The notes under the pieces were generated by a model. That model was not told where the DNA came from. It did not search any database and saw nothing but the letters and a program-made list of their open reading frames with translations. 64,000 nucleotides of DNA, taken from Mytilus californianus (Eukaryota > Mollusca > Bivalvia > Mytilida > Mytilidae). Position numbers and translations under genes: made by a program. Numbering within the stretch: position 1 is the stretch's first letter; each line of letters starts with the position of its first letter. This document shows, in pieces, positions 11,860 through 24,234 of this stretch. The stretch spans positions 106,017,640 to 106,081,639 of the forward strand of contig NW_026262712.1 in the NCBI RefSeq assembly GCF_021869535.1, in the 5' to 3' direction.

Positions 11860-12430
11860 TGCCCCTGTTGCCTAAGGCATAACAATGAGGAGATGTGGTA
11901 TTGTTGCCAATTAGATAACTATCCATCAGAGTTATAAAAGGAACTGGTAGTAAGCAATTAACGGCACTGTATGTCCTTTTACAATGAGAAAAACCCATAC
12001 CGTATAGTTGGCTTTAAAAGGCCCAAAAATGAAAAATATAAAAAATTTCAAACGATAAACTAATGGCCTAATTCATAACAAAACAATTTACGAAAAAACA
12101 AATATGACAGACATGAACCAACAACAACCACTATACTACAGGATCCTGACTTTGGACAGGCACATAAAAAATGTGGCAGGGTTAAACATGTTTGTGAGGG
12201 GTCAGCCCTCGTCCTAACCTGGACAGTGGTGTAACAGCACAACATAAGAACAAACTTTTGGCTTAACTCAAAAGATCTGTAGGAGGCACAAAAATCACTA
12301 ACATAAAACCATAGAGCAAAGCAACGAAATAAGTGAACTCTCAGTTATTGAAAGCTAGTTCAAAGCCAATTCCAACTAATAAATAAATCATGTTCCCCCA
12401 GACTCAAGTATCAATCAGTACACATCCAAA
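11860..12430 (-). mobile_element. Mussel interspersed element, minus orientation
   Basis: The reverse complement carries, in order, the blocks seen at 27745-28275 and 21590-21980: 'GTTACACCACTGTCC', 'CCAAAGTCAGGATCCTG', 'GGGTTTTTCTCATTG' and, near the end, a degenerate 'CATACCACATC'. No protein frame was seen. Confidence 0.65.
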
Positions 12431-12974
12431 GGATTTAGTGTGAAGACATCAATAACAGTCTGAGAAACGCATGACCTTATGTAATGCCAAAATATAAGTA
12501 GACAGTATGGACAGGATGTAGGATAATGAATTCTCATAGCTGTACATACATAGCAATAAATATTTAGCTACGTTTTAATTTTTCAAAAACAAAATCAATG
12601 TTAGTACCGATAAAAAAATATTCAAAGATTTTACTACTGTGTTCAATTGATAACCTTTAGGAATAAGTTTGTTCAAAGGATCAATTAGTTTACATGGATA
12701 GTGTCTTAATTTACGGGATTTATAAACAACATCACCATACAAATTACAATGTGATATCCCTTTTTTAATAAGACTTCTAAAGGTACAGCCAAACTTTCAA
12801 ACCAAATCTTTGTATCTATGACAGAACTTAGTAATGGTTTTAATGAATTTGTGGTAAAGAAATCCCTGACTTAATAATTTACCAGTTATACATAAATAAC
12901 GTTCATTGAAATTTAAACGTTACTACAGACAAGAGCATAGTGAATAAGTTGTGAAACATACACACTGTAAGACC

Positions 12975-13470
12975 TTCATTGCGTCGCAGGAAACAACATA
13001 TCTAAATTGGAAAAGATCTCGTCAAAGCGTTTTCAAGTAATTGCACGGACAACGCTCTAAGTATCACTTTTCACTACTTAAAGGTCTACAACTAAACAAA
13101 ACTAAAAGTTAAAATCATGAAAATTAAACTTAACCTTCATTAAGTCACAGGAAACAACATATCTAAATTTGAAAAGATTTCGTCAAAGCGTTATCAAGAT
13201 ATTGCACGGACAACGCTCTAAGTATCACTTTTCGCTACTTAAAAGTCTACAACTAAACAACTATAAAAGCTAAAATCCTGAAAATCAAACTCGACCATCA
13301 TTGAGTCACAGAAAGCAACATGTCTAAATTTGACATCTATAACAACTATAGAAGCTAAAATCGTCAAAATTGAACTTCACCATCATTTAGTCATAGGAAA
13401 CAACATATCTAAATTTGAAAAGATATCGTCAAAACGTTTTCAATTTATTGCACGGACACTGTTTGGCAGC
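12975..13470. repeat. Tandem array, about 180-bp unit
   Basis: About three units containing 'GGAAACAACATATCTAAATT', 'TGCACGGACAACGCTCTAAG' and 'TCACTTTTCGCTACTT'. Confidence 0.7.
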
Positions 13471-13784
13471 CGCCCGACTGCCCGACTGCCCGAACATCAC
13501 CAAATTAATAACCGATACTTTCCTTCGGAAATCCTGTTAAAAATGGAAAATTAACAATTGGGATTGAAAAATTGTCTCTTTCGTCATACATTTTAGAAAA
13601 GTCAGTTTCCTGTGTGACACTGAAATATCCAAATCTAGAAAAGGACATTAAGTGATGTCTGTTTTAGATTTATTTAAAGTAAGTTCCTTTGGGTAAATTT
13701 CACATATTCCTTTTTTATTTGTCATACACATGGTTTAGTTTATAATGTTGCTTCATATAACCGAGCCAAATCAATTATTTCAGA

Positions 13785-13965
13785 ATGAATATCCTCTCGT
13801 TCTGTTCAATCATCAGTATCTTGGCATTGACCGATGTACTTGCCGAAAAGAACAAATGTTCGGAAGCAGAATCTGATCTCATGAAATACATAAAATGGCA
13901 GATGGAGATTTCTAATGGTGGACGTAACAGACCCTCGCCACACAAATGCCAATGTAAACCAAAAG
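13785..13965 (+). CDS. Candidate exon 1 of C1q-domain gene A (secretory signal)
   Basis: Reads 'MNILSFCSIISILALTDVLA' (hydrophobic signal peptide with a plausible cleavage after Ala) and then 'EKNKCSEAESDLMKYIKWQM', ending Cys-Gln-Cys-Lys-Pro-Lys. A donor GTATAG follows, leaving one base of the next codon. This fits exactly the phase of exon 19761-20161, giving '...CKPK-D-MLKDRP'. The pairing is inference: the intron would be 5.8 kb and repeat-filled, and other exons could intervene. The AG just before the ATG could be an acceptor from a non-coding 5' exon. Confidence 0.6.
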
Positions 13966-14930
13966 GTATAGTCATCCTTATTTGATGTAGATGATTTATT
14001 CTTGTTTTTTCAACAATCCTTGTCAAAGACCTTTCAGCTAGAAATATACACTTGATTTTCTTTCCTGAACAACACTTTATGTCTAACAGAGAATTATCAA
14101 AATTATGGGTTTATTAAAAATTCTAGAATGCAGATCAGTTTTAAATTAGAATTTCCTCAAAGATTATGTATAAAGGTAAATTAGAGCAAATATCATTTCC
14201 TATTTTGCTTCCAATAACATTAGTCGGATAAATCTTAAATGACTAATTACATATCCACAACCACCTGACATTTAACCATTCTGTTGATGTACTGTCCAGA
14301 ATGTTCAATGTGTCAAAACATTCCAGAATAGTAAATGAACTGCAGATATTCCTAAATGGTAGATACTCTTTTCTCTTTTCTTATTCAAGACTGGTAAACT
14401 GTTTACACCATTTCAGGATGGTCCCAATTTCAATGCGACAAAAAACAAAATAGAAATGACATTTGATCCAAGGACCTTGACATTGAAAACACAAAAGTGG
14501 TTTTTGCGTTTTAAAGAACAAAAAATGTATATGGAAATTAAAATCTATCTACATTCTTAATTTTTTATAATACTCTTAATTTTGATAATTTGTTGTTAAA
14601 ATGCACAAGAAGCATATAACTTACTCAGCTGCTTACTTCTACTTCATTTGGTATATGGTGGATAGTTGTCTCATTGGCAATCATTCCAAATCTGCTTGGT
14701 TTTTTTTTATTAAGATAATTTAATTGTTCATTTTTGATTATAATAATAGTAATTCTTCATTTTAAAAAGGGTTACACGGTTAGCTATAAAACTAACATTC
14801 CCTGAGGCCATCATTGAAAACATTGAAATATAACAAACAAAGATTTACAAAATAATCAAATAAACACACACGTAAGAATAATCAAATGAGAAATTGTTAT
14901 ACAACAGGTAAAAATGATGAATTCATGTAG
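13966..14930. other. Non-coding, presumed intron of C1q gene A
   Basis: No exon recognised. Contains a fragment of the 'GGATAGTTGTCTCATTGGCA' repeat near 14660. Confidence 0.45.
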
Positions 14931-16000
14931 TATTGGCATTATTCAAAATACCTCAACAATATTTAAAATTTAAATAAGTGTTCGAAAAATTATTATGCAA
15001 ATCAAATTACACAGCTTCTTAATGTTCCAACAAGTAATTTTTAGGTCTTTTTTGTAGGAACTTGTACCTGGGGTTGATATTTTCAGTGATATTGGTAAGT
15101 TATTCCATAAAATAGATCCTAAATATATAAAAGATTTCTTAAACAGCTTTGTTTTGGCTTTTGGAACTTGCAATTGTTTTGTAAGATGTATTCCTCAAAT
15201 AATATTGGTTTATTTCTGGCATTTCTTTAAATTTTTCAGTTAAACATACAGGGGCTTCATACTTAATCCATTTATGCAACAGAACAGATTTATGGTATGA
15301 GATTCTGTCCATGATAGATTAGAGTCCATTCTAACACCTTAAAGTTTTTCAATTGATGATTTTTGAAGAATAGTATTCTCAATGGTTAGAATTTGTTCTG
15401 CTTGATGGAAACGCAGTCTTTGTCTTGTACCTATAACCATATCATTTATCATATTTTTATCAGAATTAAGTAACATATTATTTTCATGACACCATTTTTC
15501 AACAAATTGGAGATCATCTTTTAATTTTACTTATAATTGCATATCAGCAATACTCTCCTGATGTATGCATTAGTTGTGTCATCTACATACAAGTCTGTAT
15601 GGCAACCGTTAATATATAATGGAGGGTCATTTATGTACAAAACAAACAAAATGGGACCAAGTATTAGGTCCTGTGGAACACCTAAATTTATCAATGTTTT
15701 ATCAGAATAATATTGAGTACTGTTATGGACTTGCTGTGTTCTTTCTTTCAAATATTATTTTACAGAAAGCAACAGTATTGTCATGGAAGTTATAAATTTC
15801 AAATTCTTTGTATAAGATTTCATGATAAACATCAAAAGCTTTTTTTAATCCAGGAGAACTGCCAAATTGATATTTCCATTATTCATTTCATGTAGCCATT
15901 TATCAATGATATTAATGAGGGAAGTAAGACATTAATGGTTATGTCTAAAAACTGACTGGAAAGGGTGTAAAATTTGAAACTTAGTCAAATAATCATACAG
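14930..16000 (-). mobile_element. Decayed non-LTR retrotransposon (LINE) reverse transcriptase fragment
   Basis: Read on the minus strand from 16000 down: 'INLAVLLDLKKAFDVYHEIL', then after frameshifts 'NLGVPQDLILGPILFVLYIN', 'LYVDDTTNAY' (the catalytic [A/Y]xDD box) and a C-terminal 'SFIYLGSILWNNLPISLK'. These are the ordered reverse transcriptase motifs of Jockey/CR1-type LINEs. Several frame breaks make it inactive. Confidence 0.75.
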
Positions 16001-16494
16001 ATGTTTAGATACATTTGATTTTTGATCTCACAGTAGAAATAAAACAGTGGTACAGATTACAATCATTTTACATTTACAATTTAATACATTGTTTGAGCAA
16101 ATCTGATCAGGACTTCTAGACTAATGTTCACTTATACAAAAAATATTATGCCATTATGGTGACAGTAGTTTATATTGCAGATAGATATACTTTTCTAGTA
16201 CGATTGTGTGTAAACTGAGGATTTGTTATGATTTCTGGATACCAGTTTCAGGGGTTTTGACAAAATTCAGTTGTTTTTCAGACTTTTTAGTACCAATGTT
16301 GGAGAAAACCAGTGAAGTTTTAATTTTAATTTTTCTCTCTGCCAAAACTGAATATTATTAGCCAAATAATAAAAAACATATTTAAAAAGTTATTCTACAA
16401 AACTTCTGTTTTCAGTGAGCGAAAATTATTTTTTGAATATCAAATACGTTGTAATCTTCTGTGAATTGTGGGATAAGAGTTGACATTTAAAAAA
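16000..16494. other. Non-coding stretch
   Basis: AT-rich; no gene or clear repeat boundary seen. Confidence 0.4.
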
Positions 16495-18146
16495 CAAGAG
16501 GCTCCCCCAGAGCTTGAATCGCGTATCTGTAACTTTTTGTGTAGATCCTGCTTCAATGATTATTTTGCTATTTTATGTTCAAGTATGTTAATCCGTGTTT
16601 AAAAATGTCATTTAAAGTTTCTCTCTATCACAATTTCTGCAAAAACTGAAGAAAAAAACCCCTGGAAAAATCATCTTTTAAGGGCAATACCTCTTTATTA
16701 TAAGGGGTTTATTAACAATTTTGGTCAATTGATTTATTTGTATGCCTTACTTTGCTGAATAATTTGACCTTTTACAGATTCTCTTTATCTGTCATAGATT
16801 TTTTTTTAAATTATAAAAAAATGGTAAAAATCTTCTTTCAAGGTCAATAACTCTTATCAGAGATCAATCGATGATTTTGTTAATGTTGAATTATTTGTAG
16901 GTCTTACTTTGCTGAACATTTTAGCCAAGCAATCTATCATAGTTTTTGAGAAATAAAAAAGAAATGGTAAAAATCATCTTTCAAGGGGATAACTCCTGTA
17001 GGGGATCAATTGACGATTTCGATCATGTTGATTTATTCATAGGTCTTACTATGCTAAATATTTTTGCTGTTTGAAGTTTCTCTATATCTATCATAGTTTC
17101 TGTAAAAAACTAAAAAAAAAAGACAAAAAAATTTCTTTCAAGTGCAGTAACTCCTATAAGGAACCAATTCACAATTTTGGTCATGTTGACTTATCTGTAG
17201 CTCTTACTTTGCTGAACATTTTTGCTGTTTGAAGTTTCTGTCTTTCTATCATAGTTTCTGAAAAAAACTTTAAAATTTAATAAAAATAGCCTTTCAAGGG
17301 CAATAACTCATATAAGTGATCTTAAGACGAATTTTGTTCTTATCTGTAAATCTTATTTTGATGAACGTTTTTGCTTTTGCAGTGTCTGTCTATCTATCAT
17401 AGTTTCTGTGAAAAACTAAAAAAATCGGTAAAAATTATCTTTCAGGTACTATAAGACATATAAGGCATCAATTGACAACTTTTGTTATGATGACTTGTTT
17501 GTAAGTCAAACTTTGGTGAACATTTTTGTTATTCAAAATTTCTATCTATTTATCATAGTTTCTGAAAAGAAACTTAAAAATTAAATAGAAATAGTCTTTC
17601 AAGGGCAATAACTCCTATAAGGGATCTATTGATGAATTCGGTCCTAAAACGTATTGGTAGATCTTACTTCCCTAAAAATTTTTGCTGTCTTAAATTCCAC
17701 TTAATCTATGGAAGTTTTCAAGATACTAACCAAAAAGTGTGAAAATTCATAAAGAATACTATTTCAAGGGCAATGACTCCAAATCAGTCTGTCCGATTTG
17801 TCTGAAAAATTACCAACAAATAGACCTTTACCTGCTGATAATTTTACCCAGTCAGTTTTGCTCTAACTGCTAAAGTTGTTGACATATAAGCCATATAAGC
17901 CAAAAACTGTGGTTTATCCCTACGTTCTATTTTTAGCCATATTGGCCTTGTTAGTTGACTGACCGGGAAAAAACTTTATACTAGATACGTTAGGATCATA
18001 CTCCCCAAGTTTGGTTGAAATTGGTTTAGTAATTTCAGAGGAGAAAATGTATGAAAAATTTTAGACGTAGACGACGACGGACACCGCCGGACGGACGACG
18101 ACTACAGACACCAAGTGATAGCCCTTTGGGCAAAGTGAGCTAAAAA
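16495..18146. repeat. Repeat element of the 'CAAGAGGCTC...GTGAGCTAAAAA' family
   Basis: Begins 'CAAGAGGCTCCCCCAGAGC' and ends 'TTTGGGCAAAGTGAGCTAAA'. The interior is about nine degenerate units of roughly 160 bp, each with 'TTTCAAGGGCAATAACTCC'-like sequence. Same architecture as 47720-48676. Confidence 0.7.
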
Positions 18147-18527
18147 TTATTTTGAAGGCATTTATTGTTGGATTTTGACAAACCAGGTGTTAAAAGACAG
18201 AATTGTTTAAAGTATATTTATTTATTTGGTCATAGTTTTGTCATCAATTGTTTTTGTCTTCTCTTGATATGAACACGTATAATATTTTTTTATAATTTAA
18301 TATGATTGAAATATATAGTAAATTTATGAAAAAGAAACCAATACCTGTGTTGATATCATCAGAAAATGAAAACGCGTCACAACAAAAATATAACTAAATA
18401 AACAAATAAGTTTGTGACAATTCTACTTTATCAGTACCAAGTTAATTAAAATCTGACCAGAAATTACCTCACAATATTTAAAAAAAAATAAACAGTTTTA
18501 AATGAAATATATAGTGAAAAATCACAA

Positions 18528-18800
18528 GTGACAAATACTTATGGAATTGTTAAAAAATTTTCTGAAACTGACATTATCAAGATGCTTGATTTCTTGATTG
18601 ACAACATATTTGTTACGTTTGGAGGACGTGTTTTTCAACAGACTGTCGGAATTCCAATGGGAACCAATTGTGCCCCTCTTCTTGCCGACTTGTTTCTTTA
18701 TTATTATGAGGCTGACTTCATACAGGAACTTCTTAGGAAGAAAGATAAGATTTTGAGTCTATTTTGCGATTTTAATACGACCTTGAGAGGTGAACAATGA
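18528..18800 (+). mobile_element. Penelope-like element reverse transcriptase fragment
   Basis: An open frame encodes 'MLDFLIDNIFVTFGGRVFQQ' then 'TVGIPMGTNCAPLLADLFLY', matching the Penelope-family reverse transcriptase block before the catalytic 'YIDD'. The frame ends before that motif, so the fragment is truncated and inactive. Confidence 0.8.
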
Positions 18801-19760
18801 CCAAACTGTGTGTCTTTGTCGTTCATTTATTACCTTGTAGTAACAACGGTCCATCCAGGTTGTCTGGAAGTAAATGTGACTTGATTGTACATCCTTGTGT
18901 TCCTGAACTACCTATGCATGTATTTATGATAATAGTTAATACCTACGATCCATACCATTAACGTGGTGGCCATCAAATGACTCCCATCCTCACCTTATTT
19001 TGGCCACTTTTCACTAATTTCCTATTTTGCACTCTAAGAAGGGCATTAAGGTTGTCAAATATTCATAACAACACATCTTGAAAGAGTTTATGGACCATGA
19101 ATTGCATGGTTGAACTCCCTACTGTCAACACAGTTCAGCAGTGGCAGTTCTAAAAAAGTATGGAGGGTCATATAGGCTATCAAACAATGGAGGTTCTAAT
19201 CACCACTAGAAACGGGATTGGGGGCGAAGGGGTTAAGTGCCATCAAATTTTTAATGATTACTATTTAATCGATCCTAAAAATATCCTAACATGTTTAAAC
19301 ATAAGCCAATATGTTGACCCTTCAACATGTCGGAACCTACAAGTAGCATCAAAACAAAAAGAGATTGCGTAAAAAAGACATAGTTCCTTGATTTCTACTT
19401 GATTTCCATTTAAATGTAAATGTAATAAAATTATTAACTCATCTAAAAATTAAAATATTGTAAAATATTCCACTTGTGACAAATTAGAAAAACTGACTAT
19501 TAACTCATGCCCTAAGCGCATTCTTAAATGTATGTATTTTCATTCTTTGAATATTTTTCCATATTTTAATTCTTAGAAAATATGTAGTTATTCTATAACA
19601 AGTTTTCTATTAGACACAACTAGGAGTTCTGCCTTCAAATTTGCTATGTAAATTTAATCCAGTTATGACATCCAAGAATTTTAAGAGAAGCCAGTTTTAC
19701 TTATTTTGTAATTACATGTATATAATAATTGCGGAAACAAATATAACATTTTTTTTTCAG
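18801..19760. other. Non-coding; left edge of C1q homology in block A at about 19230
   Basis: From about 19230 the sequence matches 44899 onwards (intron of C1q gene B). To the left it is unrelated, so the block B type exon 1 was lost here. Confidence 0.6.
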
Positions 19761-20161
19761 ATATGTTGAAAGACAGACCAGCTTTCTTTGCATTTGAAAA
19801 GACTAATAGTGTTATATTCACTGGAAATGACATTTTGAAATTTGACGATGTGAGAACAAACATAGGGAATCACTACAACCCAACCACTGGACACTTTACC
19901 GCTCCAAAACAAGGATTGTATGAGATATCTTGTCTTCTTATGGCTTTAGGAAGCTCACGAATCACCTTCCAGATAAACAAAAACCAGGCTATTTTTGCTA
20001 ATGGATTTACACCAGGCAGAGAATGGAATTCTAACACTATATCTCTACTGATGGAATTGAAGAAAGGAGACAAAGTATATGTCAAACATCGACTCCCAAA
20101 CAGGAAAGAAAATGTCCAAGGCAGTCAACATTCATTTTTTTCTGGCCGTCTTCTACAATAA
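19761..20161 (+). CDS. C1q-domain protein gene A, exon 2 (globular head)
   Basis: After a clean acceptor (TTTTTTTTCAG) the exon encodes about 132 residues: 'MLKDRPAFFAFEKTNSVIFT' ... 'IGNHYNPTTGHFTAPKQGLY' ... 'SFFSGRLLQ' stop. 'YNPTTGxFTAPxxGxYxxSC' and the final 'FSGRLL' are typical of the C1q/TNF-like fold. There is no collagen region, as in most bivalve C1q proteins, which are secreted lectin-like immune proteins. Lies antisense to the gart direction, in block A. Paralogue at 45414-45811. Confidence 0.9.
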
Positions 20162-20276
20162 AGTGTCAAATCACCTAATTAAAATGCTTCACAATTCTAT
20201 ATATACAAATCCAGTATAATCCTTAAAATATTTATTTCCCAGTTTGCAAGTTTTAAGCATAATATTATCAATTATC

Positions 20277-20282
20277 AATAAA
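20277..20282 (+). terminator. Poly(A) signal of C1q gene A
   Basis: AATAAA about 115 nt after the stop at 20161. Confidence 0.5.
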
Positions 20283-20599
20283 ACTCACATCCTATCAATG
20301 TTGATCTTCGTTATAAGGCCTCTGTATCAATCCTTTTGTCCTGATGCAATCTGATTGAAATAGAGACCATGTGTCCACCTTTTACTTACAAGAATCTGAA
20401 AACGCTCCATTCTATTTTCCGTTTTAAAGACCTTTTTTTAAAGACTGAAAAAACACCTTTAAAAATTTGAAGGCTGAAATATTATTGGCTGATGTATCTA
20501 TTACAACAACAGGGAGTAAAAATGGTTGTGTTGTCAGATCCTTGTAAGCATGGACACATGGTCTGTATTTTTAATTATATTGGTTCTTATTTAACATAC

Positions 20600-20768
20600 C
20601 TGTAATTGCTAACCCTTTAGGATAAGATCCAGGATAGCCACCACTAACAAGAACAACTCCAGCCACATGTTTATCTTGTGAAAATACAGGTTTGTGTTGT
20701 TTTAATGTCCCATCAACACAAGACTTGCACACGTCATACAAATCAGATTCCAACAAAGGAAGTATGGT
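20600..20768 (-). pseudogene. Orphan duplicate of gart GARS exon 8
   Basis: 169 nt, same length and splice sites as 46427-46595 (acceptor AATTTCAG, donor GTATGTT), with an open frame reading 'TILPLLESDLYDVCKSCVDG' ... 'LAITG'. One clear protein change is Pro to Lys after 'LKQH'. There is no downstream GARS or AIRS exon on this side. The exon ends in phase 1 while the next surviving copy exon (5081-5198) begins in phase 0, so direct splicing would shift the frame. Probably a non-functional remnant. Confidence 0.85.
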
Positions 20769-21480
20769 CTGAAATTCAATACAGAAACAGTAAATAGAAT
20801 AAAAGTGTTGACATAATAATAAATAAACCTTTCCAAACTTTCTGTCACAGAGACTGTGGATTTATTTATTTTTGTGGAAACAAACTTTCCTGGATTGAGG
20901 AAAGATCATATTTTCCTGAATATTTGATTCTGTTGATTTACCAAAGTCTGCACTAATCTTACAAGCCTATAGAAAATTTATACTTCTTTAAAAATCTAAA
21001 ATGGTGGTTTGCATAAACCTACGAAATCCATGAAATTTGGTACCCCTCGCCCTTACAAATCAAATCACCCAATAAAAATGCAACCTGGGTTGTTACATGT
21101 ATTCTTTGAACCAGATCATTATTGTCAGTCACAGCAGTATACATATATATATAGTGTTGACAAGTACAATTTCTATGAATCTTCTTTTTATGAGTATCAT
21201 AGTCTGTCTTGTCAAAACCAGAACAAGAAGAACAAACATCTACAAATCATAAGTGTAAAAACAGAGCAAATATCGTTGGCATATATCATATCTACAGGAG
21301 CTGCTTATAAAATTGATTTGTACAATTTTAATTAAAATTTAAAAATCTAACGGCAAAATTGTTTCAATGGTATGTTATCTTGAATGCAACACATTATCAA
21401 TGAAACTACACATCAAATATTTAGATATAAATGCAAAAAGGGTATAAATTTAAGACAGCAATAGCATTTCACCAACTCAA
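20769..21480. other. Intron flank homologous to 46596-47715
   Basis: Matches the sequence upstream of gart exon 8 in block B, without the 47720-48676 insertion. No gene seen. Confidence 0.6.
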
Positions 21481-21589
21481 TTAACATAAAAAAAAACGCA
21501 TGCGTAACCGTATAAGTCAATCCTTTGCCTCTCTTTTTCAAGACAATATTACAGTAATTACTCATTACAACTTTCTTTTTATTTGAAGA

Positions 21590-21980
21590 TTATGCTAATT
21601 TTTATAGTTTGACAATGTTCTTATGTTATGCTCTTACACCACTATCCCCGGTTAGAGAGGGTTGAGCGCTTATAAACATTTTAATCCTGCCACATTCCTT
21701 AGTCTGCCCAAGTCAGGATCCTGTAATTCTTTGTTGACGGTTGCTGTCTGTCAAATTTGTTTTCATTAATTGTTTTGTCATTAAATCAGGTCGTTCGTTT
21801 TCCAATTTCAATTGTTTCACATTTTGATATGTCTGTTCTTTTTATAGCTGACTATATCGTATGGGTTTTGCTCATTATTAAAGATCGTAGAGTGACCTAT
21901 ATTTGCTTACATCCACATCAACTGGTGGATATTTGTCTCATTGGCAATCATACCACATCACCTTATTTTTATATTGAATG
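21590..21980 (+). mobile_element. Mussel interspersed element at the high edge of block A
   Basis: Contains 'GCTCTTACACCACTATCC', 'CAAGTCAGGATCCTGTAAT' and ends 'TGTCTCATTGGCAATCATAC'. Its partner is at about 48770-49105. The duplication homology ends here, so the element marks the breakpoint. Confidence 0.65.
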
Positions 21981-22099
21981 AGATATCTTTAAGTAAGATT
22001 ACAAGCGAGCACACACTGAAATGTCTCGCCTGGTTTACTAACAATGATTAACTTAATATTGACAGTCTTAAAAATAAAGGTTTTACTACAAGTAACGCA

Positions 22100-22725
22100 T
22101 GAACTGTACATTATCATTGATCAATGACAATAAGGTCAAGGTCAGATAAACCCTGGTAGACAAACATAAACACCTCACAATCATTCCATACACCAAATAT
22201 AATAGTAGAATAGTAGACCTTGTTTTCGAAGTATATCAAAAAACCAACTAAACAATCAAAACTCAACATTGAAAAAAAGGTCAAAGTCAGATGATACATT
22301 ACAGACAGACATTTACACGTACAACCATTCCTTGCACTAAATATAGTTTACGTATTGTTTATAGTATCAAAGAAACAGACTAAACCAGGAAAACTAAACA
22401 TTGACCAATTAACCATGAAAATGAAGTCAAGGTCAAATAAATCATGCCAGACAGTCATCTATACATTAAAATCTTTCCATGAACCAAATATAGTTAACAT
22501 ATTGCTTGTAATATCTTACAAACAGACTTAACCATGAAAATGAGGTCAAGGACAAATGATACCTGTCAGACAGGCATGTATGTACACTCTATTGCTTAAA
22601 GTATTGGAAAAACATACCGAACACAAAACGTAACATTGACCAATGAACCATGAAAATCAAGTCAAAGCCAGATGAAACCTGCCAGACTGACATGTACATT
22701 GATGTCAACCTCCTTCTGTTGCAAT
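22100..22725. repeat. Tandem array, about 120-150-bp unit
   Basis: Degenerate units containing 'AACCATGAAAATGAGGTCAAGG', 'CAGACAGACAT' and 'CCAAATATAGTT'. Confidence 0.65.
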
Positions 22726-22729
22726 CAGT

Positions 22730-23400
22730 CAACTAGAGGCCCTAAAGATCCTGTTTCACTCACCTAGGTCTATGTGCATCTGACATGATTTATAACAAAC
22801 TTTTCTAAAATTGTCCGTTTATAAATTTTGAAATTATAAAGAAACTAAGGTTTCAACTCCCTCAGGCAAAGTTGACCTTAGATGGATTTGGCTATTTGTT
22901 TTAGGTATTTTTGTCATACAGCTCTTCAACTGTTTCGGTACTTATACATCCATCGGATTTCAAATAGTTGGCTTTGAGCGTTCCTGATGAAGGTAAATCC
23001 AGAAAAGCGCTTCGGACGCATGAAATTATTAAACGTGTTGTTTTCAATTTTTTAACAATGGACACTATCAAACATTGTAGACTAGAATAGAATTCAAGAC
23101 AAAAATCTTTTATGTTGATCTTGTATTGCTTTTTAGTTTTGTCTCTTAAAGTTTGTATCAATTTTTTATAGTTTTTAAGATAATAGGCAAAATCACCAAA
23201 AATTGGTAAAAATCGTCATTAAAGAGCAGGGACTCCAATAACGAGTCGACTGACGATTTCAATCCTGTTGACTTATTAATAGATCTTGTCTTGCTGATCA
23301 TTTTTACTATTCAAAGTGTCTATCTATTTATTACCGTTTTCAAGATAATAGGCAAACACACTGAAAATTGGTAAAATCGTCATTAAAGAGCATGTGAAGT
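22730..23400. repeat. Dispersed repeats between the two blocks
   Basis: Starts like the 'AGAGGCCCTAAAGATCCTG' family, then a 180-bp block at 22885-23060 that is also found at 62005-62180, then units with 'GTAAAAATCGTCATTAAAGAG'. Confidence 0.55.
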
Positions 23401-23940
23401 CACTAAGATACAGAAAGGACCCATACAATTTTAACCTCAATAAAACCACATATAAATATATTGCTGAACTACCTTGTATAGATACTGAGGCAAAAAAAAA
23501 TCATAAAAGATACCAGGCCTACAATTCGACACATCAGACACTCATTTCATCTCAAATCAAAACAGTTGAAAACATATTTAAAAAGCATTAATAACCAAAA
23601 ATTGCGAAAATGACTTGCAGTTCAAAAATACACCTAAGGCAATGTGTACCTGGGGTTTAAAAACCTTAAGTGTTCCGAATATTTCAACATTTTATAAACA
23701 GCATATTTACATAAAATGAAAATATCAGTATTTCATGTCAGCACAAAAGTGCAAAATACTGTCTACTGGGCTGGTGATACTCTCGGAAACCTCCCCCAGC
23801 AGTGGCATCGATCCAGTGGTTGTAAAAGCTGGTATGCAAGACACGTGCATCGTATTCATAAGACTCATCAGTGGACGTTGAATCAAAAGTTAGCAGGCCA
23901 AATCAAATACAAACCAGACATTACCCTAAAAGATTAAAAT
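23394..23940 (+). mobile_element. Probable 3' end of a decayed retroelement
   Basis: An ORF ('DPYNFNLNKTTYKYIAELPC' ...) of 65 codons is followed by the block 'TACTGGGCTGGTGATACTCT' ... 'CAGCAGTGGCATCGA', which I recall as a common mussel retroelement tail. Family not certain. Confidence 0.4.
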
Positions 23941-24234
23941 GATTACTGAAGACACACATTGATTTCAAGCGGTATATACTGATCCTTACTACTGGAAAAG
24001 AAAACGAGGTCAATGACATAAGACATGTGACGTCAGACAGATATCATCCTCAAAGTAAGCCACACACTATACAACATTGGCACCACAAGCTTATTTAAAA
24101 AGACATTATCCTTAAAACTAAACCCAACTACTGGAGAGTGAAAAGGTTTGTGAAAATTAAAGAGTAACAAGTTGCCAAGATAATGAGATGGTTCATCTTA
24201 GTTAAAACTAAGTGATTTAGCATTGTCATCTGTG

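Larger units (their letters stand above)
101..21980 (-). repeat. Block A: decayed partial tandem copy of the 3' half of gart
   Basis: Homologous to block B (24235-49110) at both ends. About 101-620 matches 24235-24750. About 1992-7290 matches 24750-30290. About 19230-21980 matches 44899-49110 in the same order and orientation. The middle of block A (about 7300-19230) lacks the last GARS exon, all five AIRS exons and PurN exon 15, and is filled with unrelated repeats. Exons diverge by about 2-3 percent by eye, introns much more and with large indels. Confidence 0.85.

Noticed and set aside
19873..20085. Minus-strand ORF
   Set aside because: Shadow of the C1q exon on the other strand.
22984..23030. 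Hammerhead-ribozyme-like core CTGATGA...GAAA
   Set aside because: Stem II would have only two pairs with an A-A mismatch, stem I does not pair, and the base at the cleavage site would be G, which the motif does not allow.
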